A stretch of 64,000 nt of DNA from Volutella citrinella (Eukaryota; Ascomycota; Sordariomycetes; Hypocreales; Nectriaceae). The first letter of the stretch is position 1, and every line of letters begins with the position of its first letter. The position numbers and the translations under genes were made by a program. Below the pieces are notes generated by a model. That model was not told the origin of the DNA, ran no database searches, and worked only from the letters and a program-made list of their open reading frames with translations. The DNA lies in the NCBI GenBank assembly GCA_034401135.1, contig JAWZSP010000006.1, forward strand, positions 1 through 64,000, in the 5' to 3' direction. Below are positions 1 through 10,415 of the stretch, in pieces.

Positions 1-110
1 CCCTACCCTAACCCTAACCCTAACCCTAACCCTAACCCTAACCCTAACCCTAACCCTAACCCTAACCCTAACCCTAACCCTAACCCTAACCCTAACCCTA
101 ACCCTAACCC
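1..110. repeat. Terminal telomere array (CCCTAA)n
   Basis: About 18 head-to-tail CCCTAA units, the first slightly irregular. On the + strand the C-rich strand reads inward, so base 1 is at or near the physical chromosome end. The array stops at an abrupt junction with unique subtelomeric sequence at base 111. The same motif is found in most filamentous ascomycetes. Confidence 0.97.
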
Positions 111-179
111 TTGCGACGCAAACTCGCTTACTGTCGTGAACGCTTTCCACGGAACCCTAAACCACCCTGTTAAGCCTAA

Positions 180-775
180 CTCCAACCCCGAACGTGCCGC
201 CGGCGCGCCCTCCTTCTTCAGCGGTTAGCGGTTAGTTTAGACTCGGTACCACACCCTTCTTAACACCTCAACCCTAGCTCTTCAACTTTTACTGCCGCCA
301 GCGCCCTTACACACCTCAGAGGTTAGCCCTCTTTAACTCCTCTCTCCTTACCCTCCTCTGCCCTTTCCACCTCACTCTCTAGTCTTACTACCACTCCCAC
401 CCCTTCACTTCTCCTGTCCGTCCAAAAGTCGACGTCGCTGTCTAAAACACCCCAGTGCCACCTACTTTAACACCCTACTTCTCTCTTAGCTCCTTGTCTC
501 TACCCCCGTCCTGTTTCTACCACTCTTCAACCCCCCCTGCACAACTCTACTAGCACTCTTCACTCTCTTCCACAACACTAAGCACCCTACGCCTCTGCTC
601 ACTGCTCTTCTACAGCTTGTACCGCTGTACACGTTAGGGTTCAACAGGCCAGGCGGTAGGTTGGGGTAGACGCAACCAGCCTGCTACCTACAGTTAGTCT
701 CCTTGTCCTTAACCCTTACCGCGGCTGCTTACCTCACTCTACACTCCTCAGCCTTGTAGCTCTACTTGCCGTCGC
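180..775. other. Pyrimidine-rich subtelomeric non-coding DNA (copy A)
   Basis: No credible gene. The + strand is strongly enriched in C and T, with many short CTCTTC, ACCCT and CTCCT tracts, especially at 280-620, so the opposite strand is purine-rich. Isolated telomere-like GTTAGGG words occur. Copy B has the same at 10668-11263. The base skew could favour R-loops if transcribed toward the telomere, as for TERRA RNA, but no transcription evidence is visible. Confidence 0.6.
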
Positions 776-925
776 AGTTGCAGTCGTTGTTGTAGTTATA
801 GTCGTAGTCGTAGTTGTAGTCGTAGTCGTAGTTGTAGTCGTAGTCGTAGTTGTAGTTGTAGTCGTAGTTATAGTTGTAGTCGTAGTCGTAGTCGTAGTTG
901 TAGTCGTAGTCGTAGTCGTAGGTAG
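770..925. repeat. Hexanucleotide minisatellite (copy A)
   Basis: About 25 tandem copies of a 6-bp unit alternating mainly between TAGTCG and TAGTTG, with occasional TAGTTA variants. The period equals that of the telomere repeat but the sequence differs. No reading frame is implied. Confidence 0.9.
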
Positions 926-1331
926 GGTTGGGGTTGTAGTTGTAGTGGCCCCCCTGGGGGCTGCTCTAGGGTTAGGGTCACCTCCTTGCCTTCAGCCTGC
1001 CCGTACCGTCACCCGTAGGATTAGATGTACGGTTGGGCGTAGGACCTGCCAGTCCAGCTCGGTCTCGCTAGCGTGTGCGTCACCCCATGCCGTAACAGTG
1101 CCTTAACGTACCCCCGGTGCCGTCGCAATAACTCCTTGTTGTAGATAAATTGAAACACCTTTCCCTTTTCTTGTCCGTAACCCTACGTCGGCTGTCCGGA
1201 ACGCACGGTGACATTAGACCTTACTAGAAACAAGGCAGTGCCTTCTTTTAACCCTACACTACTGACCTCCGGCATAACAACGGCTCCGCCAACGAGAGGC
1301 CCTCACTGTTGACCGTCCTTGACACTCGGTG

Positions 1332-1363
1332 TAGGGTTAGGGTTACCTGTGAACCCTACCCTA
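1332..1363. repeat. Inverted pair of telomere motifs (copy A)
   Basis: Two TTAGGG-type words are followed after a 6-base spacer by their near-perfect inverted complement, with one base missing in the second arm. The 32-bp region could fold into a hairpin. It is flanked by non-coding DNA. Confidence 0.8.
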
Positions 1364-1706
1364 GACCAAGACACCGAACACATTATCGCGCCGTCTATAG
1401 CTCTGCCCCTTGTCGGCAAGTATTTACCCAGCCAAATAACGCAAAGATACGCAAGATTAAACTCATTCAACACCTTGTAACTCGTCATCGTCTTTCCGTC
1501 CTCTATTTCTCCGATTAGACACTTGTCGAGGCTCTCTAGTACCTCTTGAAGGAAAGCGTCTTTGAGTCCATTTACGACGCCCGCCTACTCTTTCCCGAGC
1601 TGTTTCACTCGTCTCCATCCGAACCAAGAGTGACCTGCGCCGAGTCTCCTCCTCCTACCACCTTACGCTCCTTAGCTATGGACTAGCTGCTCGCTTCTTT
1701 CCAGAG

Positions 1707-1960
1707 GTGCTCCGCCCTTTTCCCCACTGCGCGTGTACCCTAGATCAACTCACTCTCAGTGCCCTAAGCACCGGCCAATACTCCGACCTCACCCTCATCT
1801 CGACCGCTAAGTCTTACACAGCCCATCGCCTTCTCATTCATCAGAGGGCTCCAGTCATAGCAAGCGCCATCAGCCGTCGAGATATCACTCGAAACGACCT
1901 ACACAATGCAGCAAGAGACTACTTTAACTTCATTGATGATAGCCCTCAACCAGTCGACTG
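1707..1960 (+). pseudogene. BTB/POZ-domain gene fragment (copy A)
   Basis: The + strand encodes the start of a BTB/POZ fold: GQYSDLTL is followed by a TAHRLLIHQRAPVIASAI-like stretch, the usual SDL-x-hydrophobic then HRxxL-x-SPxF region of fungal BTB proteins. A degenerate FNFIDDSP block follows, resembling the family's DLPEDDP segment. The domain then stops and the sequence runs into an antisense RNase H remnant. Fungal BTB proteins are usually over 200 residues, so this is a truncated relic. The nearby frame stays open to 2075, but only because it reads through the antisense remnant. Confidence 0.65.
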
Positions 1961-2068
1961 CCTCTTGGCCAGCCTGTCTGCGTTTTCGTTGAATTTGCGC
2001 AATACATGCCAGAACAGGACTTCGATGCCAACACTGTTCAAGGTCTTCACCAGCTCATCGAGTTTCTC
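1954..2068 (-). pseudogene. RNase H C-terminal fragment, degenerate (copy A)
   Basis: On the minus strand this encodes EKLDELVKTLNSVGIEVLF, then WHV, then FNENADRLAKRQ. It parallels the C-terminus of the intact RNase H gene starting about 110 bp further inward (WHVRRYYNKEADELANRA). The Asp-containing NxxADxLA block is kept but the first three catalytic blocks are absent. It is probably left from an older duplication of the RNase H gene, fused back-to-back with the BTB fragment. Confidence 0.75.
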
Positions 2069-2181
2069 GAGATGAGATTTGTCTCGGAACCATATTAATG
2101 CGAGACTAGGCGAACAGCTAGCACTTATAACCCTAACCAGCCAAGTTTTTTAACCCCCCTTCCTAATTTCCTCGCCAACTA

Positions 2182-2862
2182 TTATGTAAAAGCTCTATTA
2201 GCCAGCTCGTCTGCCTCTTTATTATAATAGCGTCTTACATGCCAGAACAGTACTTCGACGCCAATACTCCCTAAGTCCTTCACTAGCCCCTCGAGTTTCC
2301 GAAATAATTCCATATTAGCAACAGGGGTCCCCTTTGCAGTCCGGTAACCATTGGCCTGCCACTTAAAGATCCACTCCGTCATACCCTTGACCAAGTACTC
2401 TGAGTCTGCCTTGATAACCACTTGAGAAAGTGATTCATCGGAGAGCCTGTTCCTCTGGATGTTGAGAGCCTGTTCAAGACCAAGCACTCCAGCCTCTAAC
2501 TCGGCAATCTGATTCGTGGCTGGGTTGCTTTGTAGTAGGCGGCTCTGGTTGTATGCTGATGCCGCGCCGACAAACACACCCACCGCCGCTCGTGCGAGTG
2601 GTGTCCCATTGCCCTTGCAAGCGCCGTCGACGGCAATCACGATGCTGTCTAAGTGCGACGTTCGACAATCACAAACCCCACAAGGGCTTGCATTATCGCA
2701 TGCCACGTTGACCCAAAGCTTATCGTCACAGATTTCCACGTCGTCAGGTGTTACGTCCTCTCCAAATAGAGCAGCAACATCAAACAGTCGACTCTGCTGC
2801 CCCTTCCGTGACTGCGGTTTGCGGTGTGCCTTTCGCATAAGGAACCAGCCGATGTAGAGCAA
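2182..2862 (-). CDS. RNase H type 1 family protein (copy A)
   Basis: A 226-residue protein with a complete RNase H1-like domain from about residue 74 to the end. RNase H enzymes cut the RNA strand of RNA-DNA hybrids using two metal ions. The four acidic residues are all recognisable: D79 in AVDGAC, E121 in IAELEAG, D153 in KADSEYLVKG and D218 in KEADELAN, with a conserved His at 208 (FWHV). The first ~73 residues are basic then acidic, with several Cys (C61, C64, C66), and match nothing I know. The start could instead be M9. It is a free-standing gene with no reverse transcriptase nearby. The cellular role is unknown; telomeric hybrids are a tempting but untested substrate. Confidence 0.85.
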   Translation of the reverse strand: MLYIGWFLMRKAHRKPQSRKGQQSRLFDVAALFGEDVTPDDVEICDDKLWVNVACDNASPCGVCDCRTSHLDSIVIAVDGACKGNGTPLARAAVGVFVGAASAYNQSRLLQSNPATNQIAELEAGVLGLEQALNIQRNRLSDESLSQVVIKADSEYLVKGMTEWIFKWQANGYRTAKGTPVANMELFRKLEGLVKDLGSIGVEVLFWHVRRYYNKEADELANRAFT

Positions 2863-3049
2863 AGGTAATTAGGGAAAAAATGACATGAAGAGCGATTGAC
2901 GAGCGGAAGGAACCCTTACTAAAGGGTGCGCTGGGCTGTGTGCAACAAGCAAAATGCAAAGTGGCCACTTTCGGTGAAAAGGCGGGGTGATACAGAAAGA
3001 ACAAAAGAGTCATACAGGCGGGGTTGGCTGAATAAGGCCGGCCGAACAA

Positions 3050-3112
3050 GGCTGGCCAATAAGGCTGCCCAACGAGGCTGCCCAACGAGGTTGCCCAACT
3101 AGGCTGCCCAAC
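3050..3112. repeat. Short tandem repeat upstream of RNase H (copy A)
   Basis: Four to five imperfect copies of a ~13-bp unit around AGGCTGCCCAACG, degenerating at the left into related GGCCGGCC and GGCTGGCC words. It lies about 190-250 bp upstream of the RNase H start codon and could be part of its promoter. Confidence 0.75.
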
Positions 3113-3420
3113 ATGCAGCAGCTGACATATGACCTACTGATGCATTACCACAATAAACGATTATATATGCCACTAAGGGCACGAAGACCGGGTTTTAGAT
3201 AGTTCCAACTACTGTATAACCAGTTCATTATGTCTCTCTATAGCCTAAATTTGCTGTGAAAGCGGCAAGCCGCAGGACAGCCTGATAGTACTATAGAACT
3301 GTAGCTTCATTGCTATGTGGTAAAAAGGTAGGATTAAGGTAGCCCTAATATATACTTTTCAGCCATCCAGTATCATTATAGTGCTTACATTATGGAAAAA
3401 AACAGCAGTAACTTGAACCA

Positions 3421-4658
3421 CTACCTTCCCATTCCTCCTCCTACTCCCTCCTCCTCCTCTGGGGTTCGTACACCAGGCTCGCTTAAAAGGTCCACCGGAC
3501 CCAAGTCTCCGAGCCCCAAGCAGGAATAGCCCACCAGGTTCATTTTCTTAACGCTCACAACAAGTCGCTCCCCTACAAGAGCAGCATGTTCGTCGCGTTT
3601 GGCAATATACATAGCCAGCGCAGCACGCTCGTCCTTGTTTAAAACCGCCAGCTCCTCCTGAATCCTTAGCAGCCTATCCTCTAAATCCGACTTCTTATCA
3701 CTAATTTTCGATAGCTCATTATCCAGCTTCGACTCTAACGTGCGTGTGTTCTCGACAATGGATGTGAACGCCATCTGAGTTTCATCATACAGCCTCTTGA
3801 TCACATCGGCGTGCTGTGCCCCGGTATCGAGCAGCTCGGAAAAAGCATGGGCCGTGGATAGGAGAGCTTGCAGATTCCTGGAGGACATAGGAACACGCCC
3901 CTCCGCAGTAGGTTGGATTCTGGCCACTGACTGGAGTAGTCCTTCCAGCGTCCTCTGATCAGTGTTGCCTCTTGCAGTAAGATAGGTGAGGTCTTCCCGG
4001 AATTCATCCACCCATTGACTAAGTTGGACCAACTCGGCGCACTTCCACCCACGTGCCTGTAACGTTTCTTGCATATTTTCTTGTGCAAAAGCATAGCAGA
4101 GGTTTTCCAGAGCCGCCTGCAGCCTGCACATAATTGCATGCTGTGCTGGGTATGAGAGATCTGTAAGAAAATGAGTCGGCAATAAGGGTTCTCCTAATAA
4201 TGCTGGTCAGGTATTTTAAATCGATGTAAAGACGGGTACCGCTTACCTGAACTTGAGTTTTCCATCTCCTGCGTACCCAGCAGCCCTAGTTCTGCTGCTT
4301 TCTCAGAATCTCGAAATGCACCATTGAGAATCAGCTGCTTAGCCTTTGCAATGATAAGATCCTCGTCGAAGCGATCCATTAATTGGATACATTCTTGGCC
4401 TTGACACCTCTGGATCCTGTTCTTGATAAAGTTTCTTTCCTTTGCGCGTTGCGGCTTGGTGTTCTTAAAGACGCTTTTTAGAGCGTGATAGACATCTTGG
4501 TCACTTGGACCCGTTGAATGAGGCTCGGTCAATTCATCGCGAGTGAGGCATGTCGCACAGATCAGTAGCGTCTGTTGAGCGTCCTCCGGACCGCATCGAG
4601 AACATGGAGCCAGTGCAGCCCCCGTTGTTGCTGGTAGATTCGACTCCGATGTATTCAT
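3421..4658 (-). CDS. Zinc-motif plus coiled-coil protein, unknown function (copy A)
   Basis: Two exons, 4247-4658 and 3421-4160, joined across an 86-nt intron (GTAAGC ... TTCTTACAG) with exact phase continuity, give 383 residues. The start is the ATG at 4658 because copies A and B diverge in frame just upstream at a T-run. The N-terminus has a CxxC-x11-CxxC pair (CSRC, CATC) suggesting a zinc ribbon or half of a MYND-like finger. A helical region with QENMQETLQARGW follows, then a ~70-residue charged coiled coil. From memory, similar proteins form a large fungal multicopy family sometimes misnamed ubiquinol-cytochrome-c reductase cytochrome c1; nothing here suggests a cytochrome. Function unknown. 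Confidence 0.75.
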
Positions 4659-5160
4659 TCTCACCGTCAAGACTTCGGGCTTTATATTTCGTACGCGACC
4701 TGATGACTGTTGATGTAAAGAGGAAGAGAAGAGTGAGGCGGTGGTGGATACTGCGGGGTATTTGTGATGCCACGTCAACCAACTGCACTGATTATTGGCT
4801 GTCTCGCCACGCACCTAGCCAACGACGTACACTCCCTGTAGATACAGCAATCAAATCCTCTTGTGGGGTATACGGGCCCTCGCCATATGACATAGAGCTG
4901 TAACTTCATATATATGCGCAACCTTCTGTAAATATGATCCTCATCGTGCTCATCGTGTGTCTACAGAGCAGGGCGTAGGGCCAACTTCGAATCCGCAGCA
5001 ATACTATTCCGAGACATGTTCCACTGACCGCCGCCCTTGAACTCTTGCCCCCCTAATCGTCTCGCCCCTCATGCCATCCCTTCTGTTTTTACTCTCCCTA
5101 CATACCCTTGACACACTCTTTTATGCCATTTAACCTCGAGCAAAAAGTTCAAACCCAATC

Positions 5161-5325
5161 ATGACGGAGAAGAATGCTATGGATGTCGATATACTAGCCA
5201 CGATCGATCTGCTTAAGAAGCAGCTCAACTTCTGCGATGAGCACGCTAGTATACGGGCTGCCAACGCTCTTACGGACACCCAAACTGAGATAGGCCACCT
5301 AGCCTCTAGACGACATCGAGGATAA
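5161..5325 (+). CDS. Small ORF, 54 codons (copy A)
   Basis: A short + strand frame starting MTEKNAMDVDILATIDLLKK and ending in a basic ASRRHRG tail, with an acceptable start context (AATCATGAC). It sits between two minus-strand genes and is unchanged in copy B, although flanking positions differ. The codon pattern looks gene-like (amphipathic helix, charged). It may be a peptide gene or the first exon or remnant of a longer one. No family recognised. Confidence 0.35.
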   Translation: MTEKNAMDVDILATIDLLKKQLNFCDEHASIRAANALTDTQTEIGHLASRRHRG

Positions 5326-5472
5326 GCCCTAAAGGCTTTAGGCACACTTGACAAATGTGTGATTATTATCGGCCAGATAAAATGATATCTAGCCTGAATC
5401 TACGCTACTCTTTGATATGAGGTTTCTATGGACATGCTCTCGCTATACGTATACGAACCCCGCGTTTTGCAT

Positions 5473-8400
5473 TCAGGCGTTTCTTTTCTTTTCTTCCCGT
5501 TCCTGCTTGACTTGCTTCCTTAGCCGTTCTGCGGCCGCCACGAGCCCGTGCTGTCCATAGTCTGTATGGTGAAGGCTGTCCCCTCGGTCCCGTCCGATGT
5601 ATTAGAGGCATCTTCATCCTCCTCCTCTAATAGCTTCTCTAACACCAATCGACGCTGTTCTCGAATTTCTTCCAAACAAATAGATCCTTGTGAAAATCCG
5701 GTAGATCCAGCTCGAGATACCGTTGACTCGCTTGCCACGGCCACCGAGTGGCGAGACGGGAAGGATGCCGTGGGGGAAGACGTGTAGACTGCTTGGCTGG
5801 ACCGCGCCATGCTGATCTTACGCTGCCGCCTAGCCTGATCTGCCTCCAGCGTCTTGTTGAATACAGCCTCAAGCTCGTCCAGAGTCTTCTTGCGTATGGC
5901 GCTGACCAGACGAAGCTGCGGCGGTCGGCCACCTTCGACGACGGGAAACAAGCTGCCATTGTTGTACGGCTCTACAGCACGACCCAGCCGCAATGCGTCT
6001 ATATGCACTGTCTGATTCGAGCTCAAAAGCAAGTCGCGCGTCGACCAATGAAACTGGCTGTTTGTGTTGTCCTCGTCGTCTTTCCAACCTGAACCGCCAA
6101 ATCGCTGGCGGCATAAAGGTGCCAGTACCCGTGAAAGGCTGCTTTGTACAGAGATGCGCACGTCTGGGTCCTCGAGCTTACGCGGTGCTACGGTAGGATT
6201 GGGAAAACCCAGAGACGTGCTAGTCGGCTCGATATAGATGATCGATGCCCACATCAGCCGCCGCTTCAAGTCCTTCTGCTTATTTTCCTTCGTGGTGCCG
6301 ATAAGCTCTGTAGATGATGGCCAAGGGCAAGATCCAGTGAGTGAGGAAGACTAATCGACTGAGGTCCTTATACCATCGTTGGGCCTCTACGAGACCAAAG
6401 TAGAATGTGATAAGTTCGATACTGCGCCGTGCTGCAATCCGAAAAGGGAGTGAATACCACCCTTTCCGCTCTCCTAGGGCTGTATGCGAACTGCTGTGGG
6501 AGAACAGATCGTGAAACAAGTCCATCACCTCCGTCGATCGTAGCTTATTCCCGGTAATCAAGTGAGGCCAAGTGTGGCTGGTATCGCTCATCCGGTCATG
6601 GAATAGATCACAGAGTCCATCGTAGCAAAGGTTGGGCGCATCGGAGTCGGGATAGCGACTGGCGGCCTCATCTGTGACGTCGGAGCCCGTCTTCCATTTT
6701 GTGCTCTTAAGGGCCACGCGCCAGACATCGCGTTGGAAGAGCTCGATAACGGTCGAATGGAGATACTCGAGCCATACCCTTTTAGCTGCCGCGTTCTCCA
6801 TTACCTGGAATCGGCCGACCCAGCTCTGGGCCTGCCACATACGTACGTGGACATCCCGGATGTCCTTGAGCACTTGCCACTGCCGTTTGTAGTCCTGACG
6901 GAGCAGATCGTTTCCGACGGCCAGTCGATCCCCCACTTCCGAGTGGAATCGCCAGATGTTCCAGTCAAACTTCCCCGGCAGCCACCAGCCAAATCCATGC
7001 AGCTTCGAGGTTTTGCCCAGACCCAGACCTTCCCGCTGCGTCTTTGTCTCTTCGGTGCCCCCCTCTTGCGTACGAGTGCGCCGTGTTGACTCCCACCTGT
7101 CGCTCCACAGCACACTCTCACTGCCGATCAATGACGAGTCGTAGCTGAAGCGAAGTCCGCGGAGCGCCACGGCCATGGTGATCGTCTCGGGAAGTGAGTA
7201 CTTTAACCCTGTCTGGGACTTGATGTGCTCGAACAGGAAGCAATACCGATTAACGCTCGCTCGAAGAAATCGTGCCATGGTAGCAGACGGTATTGAGAAG
7301 AAGGGCCTGTCCACGATGCCCTCGGACCCCAGACCCTCGGGTTGTTCTAGTGGCGGGTCCGCTCGGAACAGTTCTGTGATACGCCGCAGCAGTGCGAGAG
7401 ACACCCTGTCCTCCGACCGGATGCCGTACGTGAACTGATGCTCGGGTAGCTCTTGGATCGGCGGGTCATCTGCGCAGGTCGGGATGTTCCGATGGATGCG
7501 TAGCTTGCTGAGTCGGTATGCGCATTGCACCCGCGACTGGTGTGCGTGGATCCCTTTCGTCGAGTTATTCTGGTCGCGGAGATACGACGGGTCAAGCGAC
7601 ATGCTCTCTGTGTGCCTGTTCTGGAAGGGATACTGCTTGGCCGCGTCGAACGGCACCTTGATGAGGTCGTAGAAACTGACTATACACGAGCCCGTTCTCC
7701 ATCTCCCAGCTCCCCGGTCGCGGCGTTACCGTCATGCCCCAAGCGTCGCGGAGCGTCACAAAGGGATACGTCGTCCTCGTGATTGGGGCTTTGCGGCCCT
7801 TGACATCCTCGCTGATGCACCGCCGGTCCTGTATACGGCTCCACTGCAGGCGCCGCCGCCATGCCTTGTCCAAGCAGCATCGCCGCCATAGCAAGACCCT
7901 GCCCTGCGGACCCTTTCTCTGCCGGCGTGCACTGGCGCCCGATGTCGATATAGGTTGATTCTGGCTTGAGGTATGTCTCGTCCACGGCCTGGACCCAGTG
8001 CCGCTGCCACTTCTCCAGCATTACATCTAACCTCGGCTGCATCCAGGCCAGCTTGGTGTTCTTTGCGGCCATGTACAGCCGCACACCCTCAAACTCACTG
8101 TAGGCCGCCGCCCTATACTGTATCCCGCACCACAGAGCGTCGAGGTATTGCGGCTGCAGGGTGATATAGAAGTGCTTGCGCCGTGCCCCCGAGTTCCCGG
8201 CACCCGGCTGGCTCCTCTTCTTGCCGGCTGCCCCGAAATCGTCTTCCATCTCGGCCTGCTCTGCTGGCTTCACCTCGCCTGCTGCAAGTGCTTCCCGAGG
8301 TGCGCTGCTGTCTGACGTAGCGATCGCGTGCGTCTTGGGGATGTACTGGAGGATGTTGTTGTCGTCGATCGCGGCCTGCATAGCCGGCATCACCACCTCC

Positions 8401-9553
8401 TCGTACCAGCACACAAAGACGTCTCGGCGGATCGCCGTCTGGCTGTACGGCTCCGTTACGGGCGTTCGGAATAGCGCGGGGAAGAAGACCCAGATGAAGG
8501 TGTCGACGAGGCCGACCACGCGCCCGAAGCAGTAGTTTGGTATGTTGTGCAGGGGCTGCGCCTTAATACCGTCGGGTCCCTGCACCGACTCCGGCACCGG
8601 GATGCTGAGGTGCACGTTCTCGACCAGGTTCAGTACAACGTGCGGCTGTGTATACCACTGGATCCCCATCTGCGCGACCGCGAGCGACACGGGGAAGCTG
8701 CAGAGGCTGTCGACATCGTACGTCGACTGTATAGCGCTCTGCTCGCCCTGCTGCTCGCCGTAGTGCGAGTGCATGCACAGATAGGGCGGCGACGGCTCAT
8801 GGTCTGTAAGCCCCTCCATGGCTGCCTTACAGGAGCTGCTATGCCGTGTCGGTGCCGTCCCCAGCGTTGCGTTGCGGTACCCTGGCCGTAAGAGGTCTTG
8901 TGCTGGGTCGAGGACGACTGGCAACCGATCCTCACGCCCATTGCTGTTAGATACCCGACCCTCGAGCCTCTTTGGCTACATCAAGCAGCGATGCGCAGCT
9001 CGGTTCCGCCCCGAGTGCCTCCGTGGCCTTGTTCAACTGCGACTGGTGGCCGTCTTCATGCTCCCGGCGCGTGCAGCCTACCTCGCCGGTCCACTCTCGG
9101 AATAAGAGTACAGCAGGATCTTCCGGCATTGGCTCCTCCACCGCCTCGCTTCTTCGTTCTGTTATACTCGGGCTGGTCGCGTTGGAGCTGACGATTGTGT
9201 TGAGCCTGGCTGCGCCCGGTTCGACCGTAGGGCTGATGATCCCAGACACGCTCAACGTCTCTCTACCTTGATGATGATCCCGGGCCATGGTAGCCGCGGC
9301 GGTGGGCGAGCTTTGGGAGGGCTTTATCCAGGCATCAAGCGTTATGGGACCCCGACCGCCGACCTGACGACGACGGCGGCTGCTCGGTCTGCTGGCGGGA
9401 CTGCCGAGGCGTTTGCGTGCCTGCACTCGCCCCCGAACGCGCTGTTCCTTGAGCCGAAGGCGCCGACTGCGGGCTCCAGCCCAGTACTGGGTCACTCAAT
9501 GCACCCACACTACTGCTGGAGGCCTGGGACCGATTGCCTCCGTCTATGTGCAT
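5473..9553 (-). pseudogene. Giant unknown ORF, interrupted copy (copy A)
   Basis: The counterpart of the open 1358-codon frame of copy B. Here it is split into five pieces by 1-base changes in homopolymers, near 5529 (T), 6325 (G), 7673 (A), 7913 (T), 8973 (T) and 9341 (T). Apart from these, coding sequence is nearly identical, with a single substitution seen near 8124. Such a pattern is typical of uncorrected long-read homopolymer errors at a chromosome end, so the gene may really be intact. Otherwise copy A is a very young pseudogene. Confidence 0.7.
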
Positions 9554-9577
9554 AGGGTCAGCCTGTGGGGACCTTTC

Positions 9578-10202
9578 TTATATAAGCACGATGCTTAACC
9601 AACCCGAACGTGATCCATTGTGTGGACTGATAAGCAGTTGATCAACCGTATCGGTTAGTGACCGCAGCTCCTCGTCTCGAGTATTGTTTTGGGTCGGCAT
9701 TCGCCTGGCTTTCCAGCACGACGGCATCTGCTGCATCGCCGCCTTTAGACACGATCTCGAGTTGGGTACGAGAGTTCTCGAAAAGGCGATTGCGATCTTG
9801 ACTGTCGTCTTGTGTCGATTGGATCGCCCTTGTATTCTCGACCGGGTTCCAGACGGGTCGACCATGCTGCAGCGCGTCTTGCTGGTCGCGAGGTGGTTCT
9901 GCCACGGGCCGAGGGGAGGGCGGCTCTTCAGCCGGCACAGGGATCGAGATATTCGGTTCTATATGCAGACCGATGACTGGATCAGTGGTAGACGGCAGTG
10001 CTGGTAGGTGAGGCGCGTTGTGGTGAATGCCTGCGCGCGTCTCGGTCGGCGCGATGGCTCGTGCTTGTTGCTGGTGATAGTGACGATAGGATCGCGCTCT
10101 CTCGAGTGCGCGTCGTCGTTCTGCTCGCTGTTCTTCGGTTAAATCTAATTTTGGTCTACCTCGGCGCCTAGGTATAGAAGGGATTGTAGCGTGAGCCGGC
10201 AT
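9578..10202 (-). pseudogene. AT-hook-like ORF, frameshifted (copy A)
   Basis: Same gene as 20060-20683 but with one extra G in a run near 9690, which shifts the frame about 36 codons before the end. The N-terminal RRRGRPKLDL segment is intact. Like the neighbouring giant ORF, the only damage is a homopolymer length change, so it may be a consensus error. Confidence 0.65.
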
Positions 10203-10273
10203 AATAATAGGTCTTTATTAAAAAGCTCTGTTTGTTTTACGTTGTTTGGGTATGCCCAGGTCGAGTTGTTATT

Positions 10274-10415
10274 GCGTGAGACCACCGGCCCAGTCTCAGG
10301 GCCAATGGTGATTTTTGCGTGAGACCCACCGGCCCAGTCGCAGGGCCAATGGTGATTTTTGCGTGAGACCCACCGGCCCAGTCTCAGGGCCAATGATGTT
10401 TTTGCGTGAGACCCA
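10274..10415. repeat. Hairpin-forming 43-44 bp tandem repeat (copy A)
   Basis: Three full copies and a partial fourth of a 43-44 bp unit starting GCGTGAGACC at 10274, 10317, 10361 and 10404. Each unit contains complementary arms GGCCC and GGGCC around a 7-base loop, extended by CACC and GGTG, so each can form an imperfect stem-loop. The array is about 60 bp from the unit end. It may mark an element terminus or act as a protein-binding array. Confidence 0.85.

Noticed and set aside
3..185. Open frame with a long Gly-Leu repeat (also 10416-10673)
   Set aside because: It is only the translation of the telomere repeat.
1303..1518. Overlapping short frames on both strands near the telomere-motif hairpin (also 11791-12006)
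   Set aside because: About 60-70 codons each, overlapping each other, no domain or start evidence.
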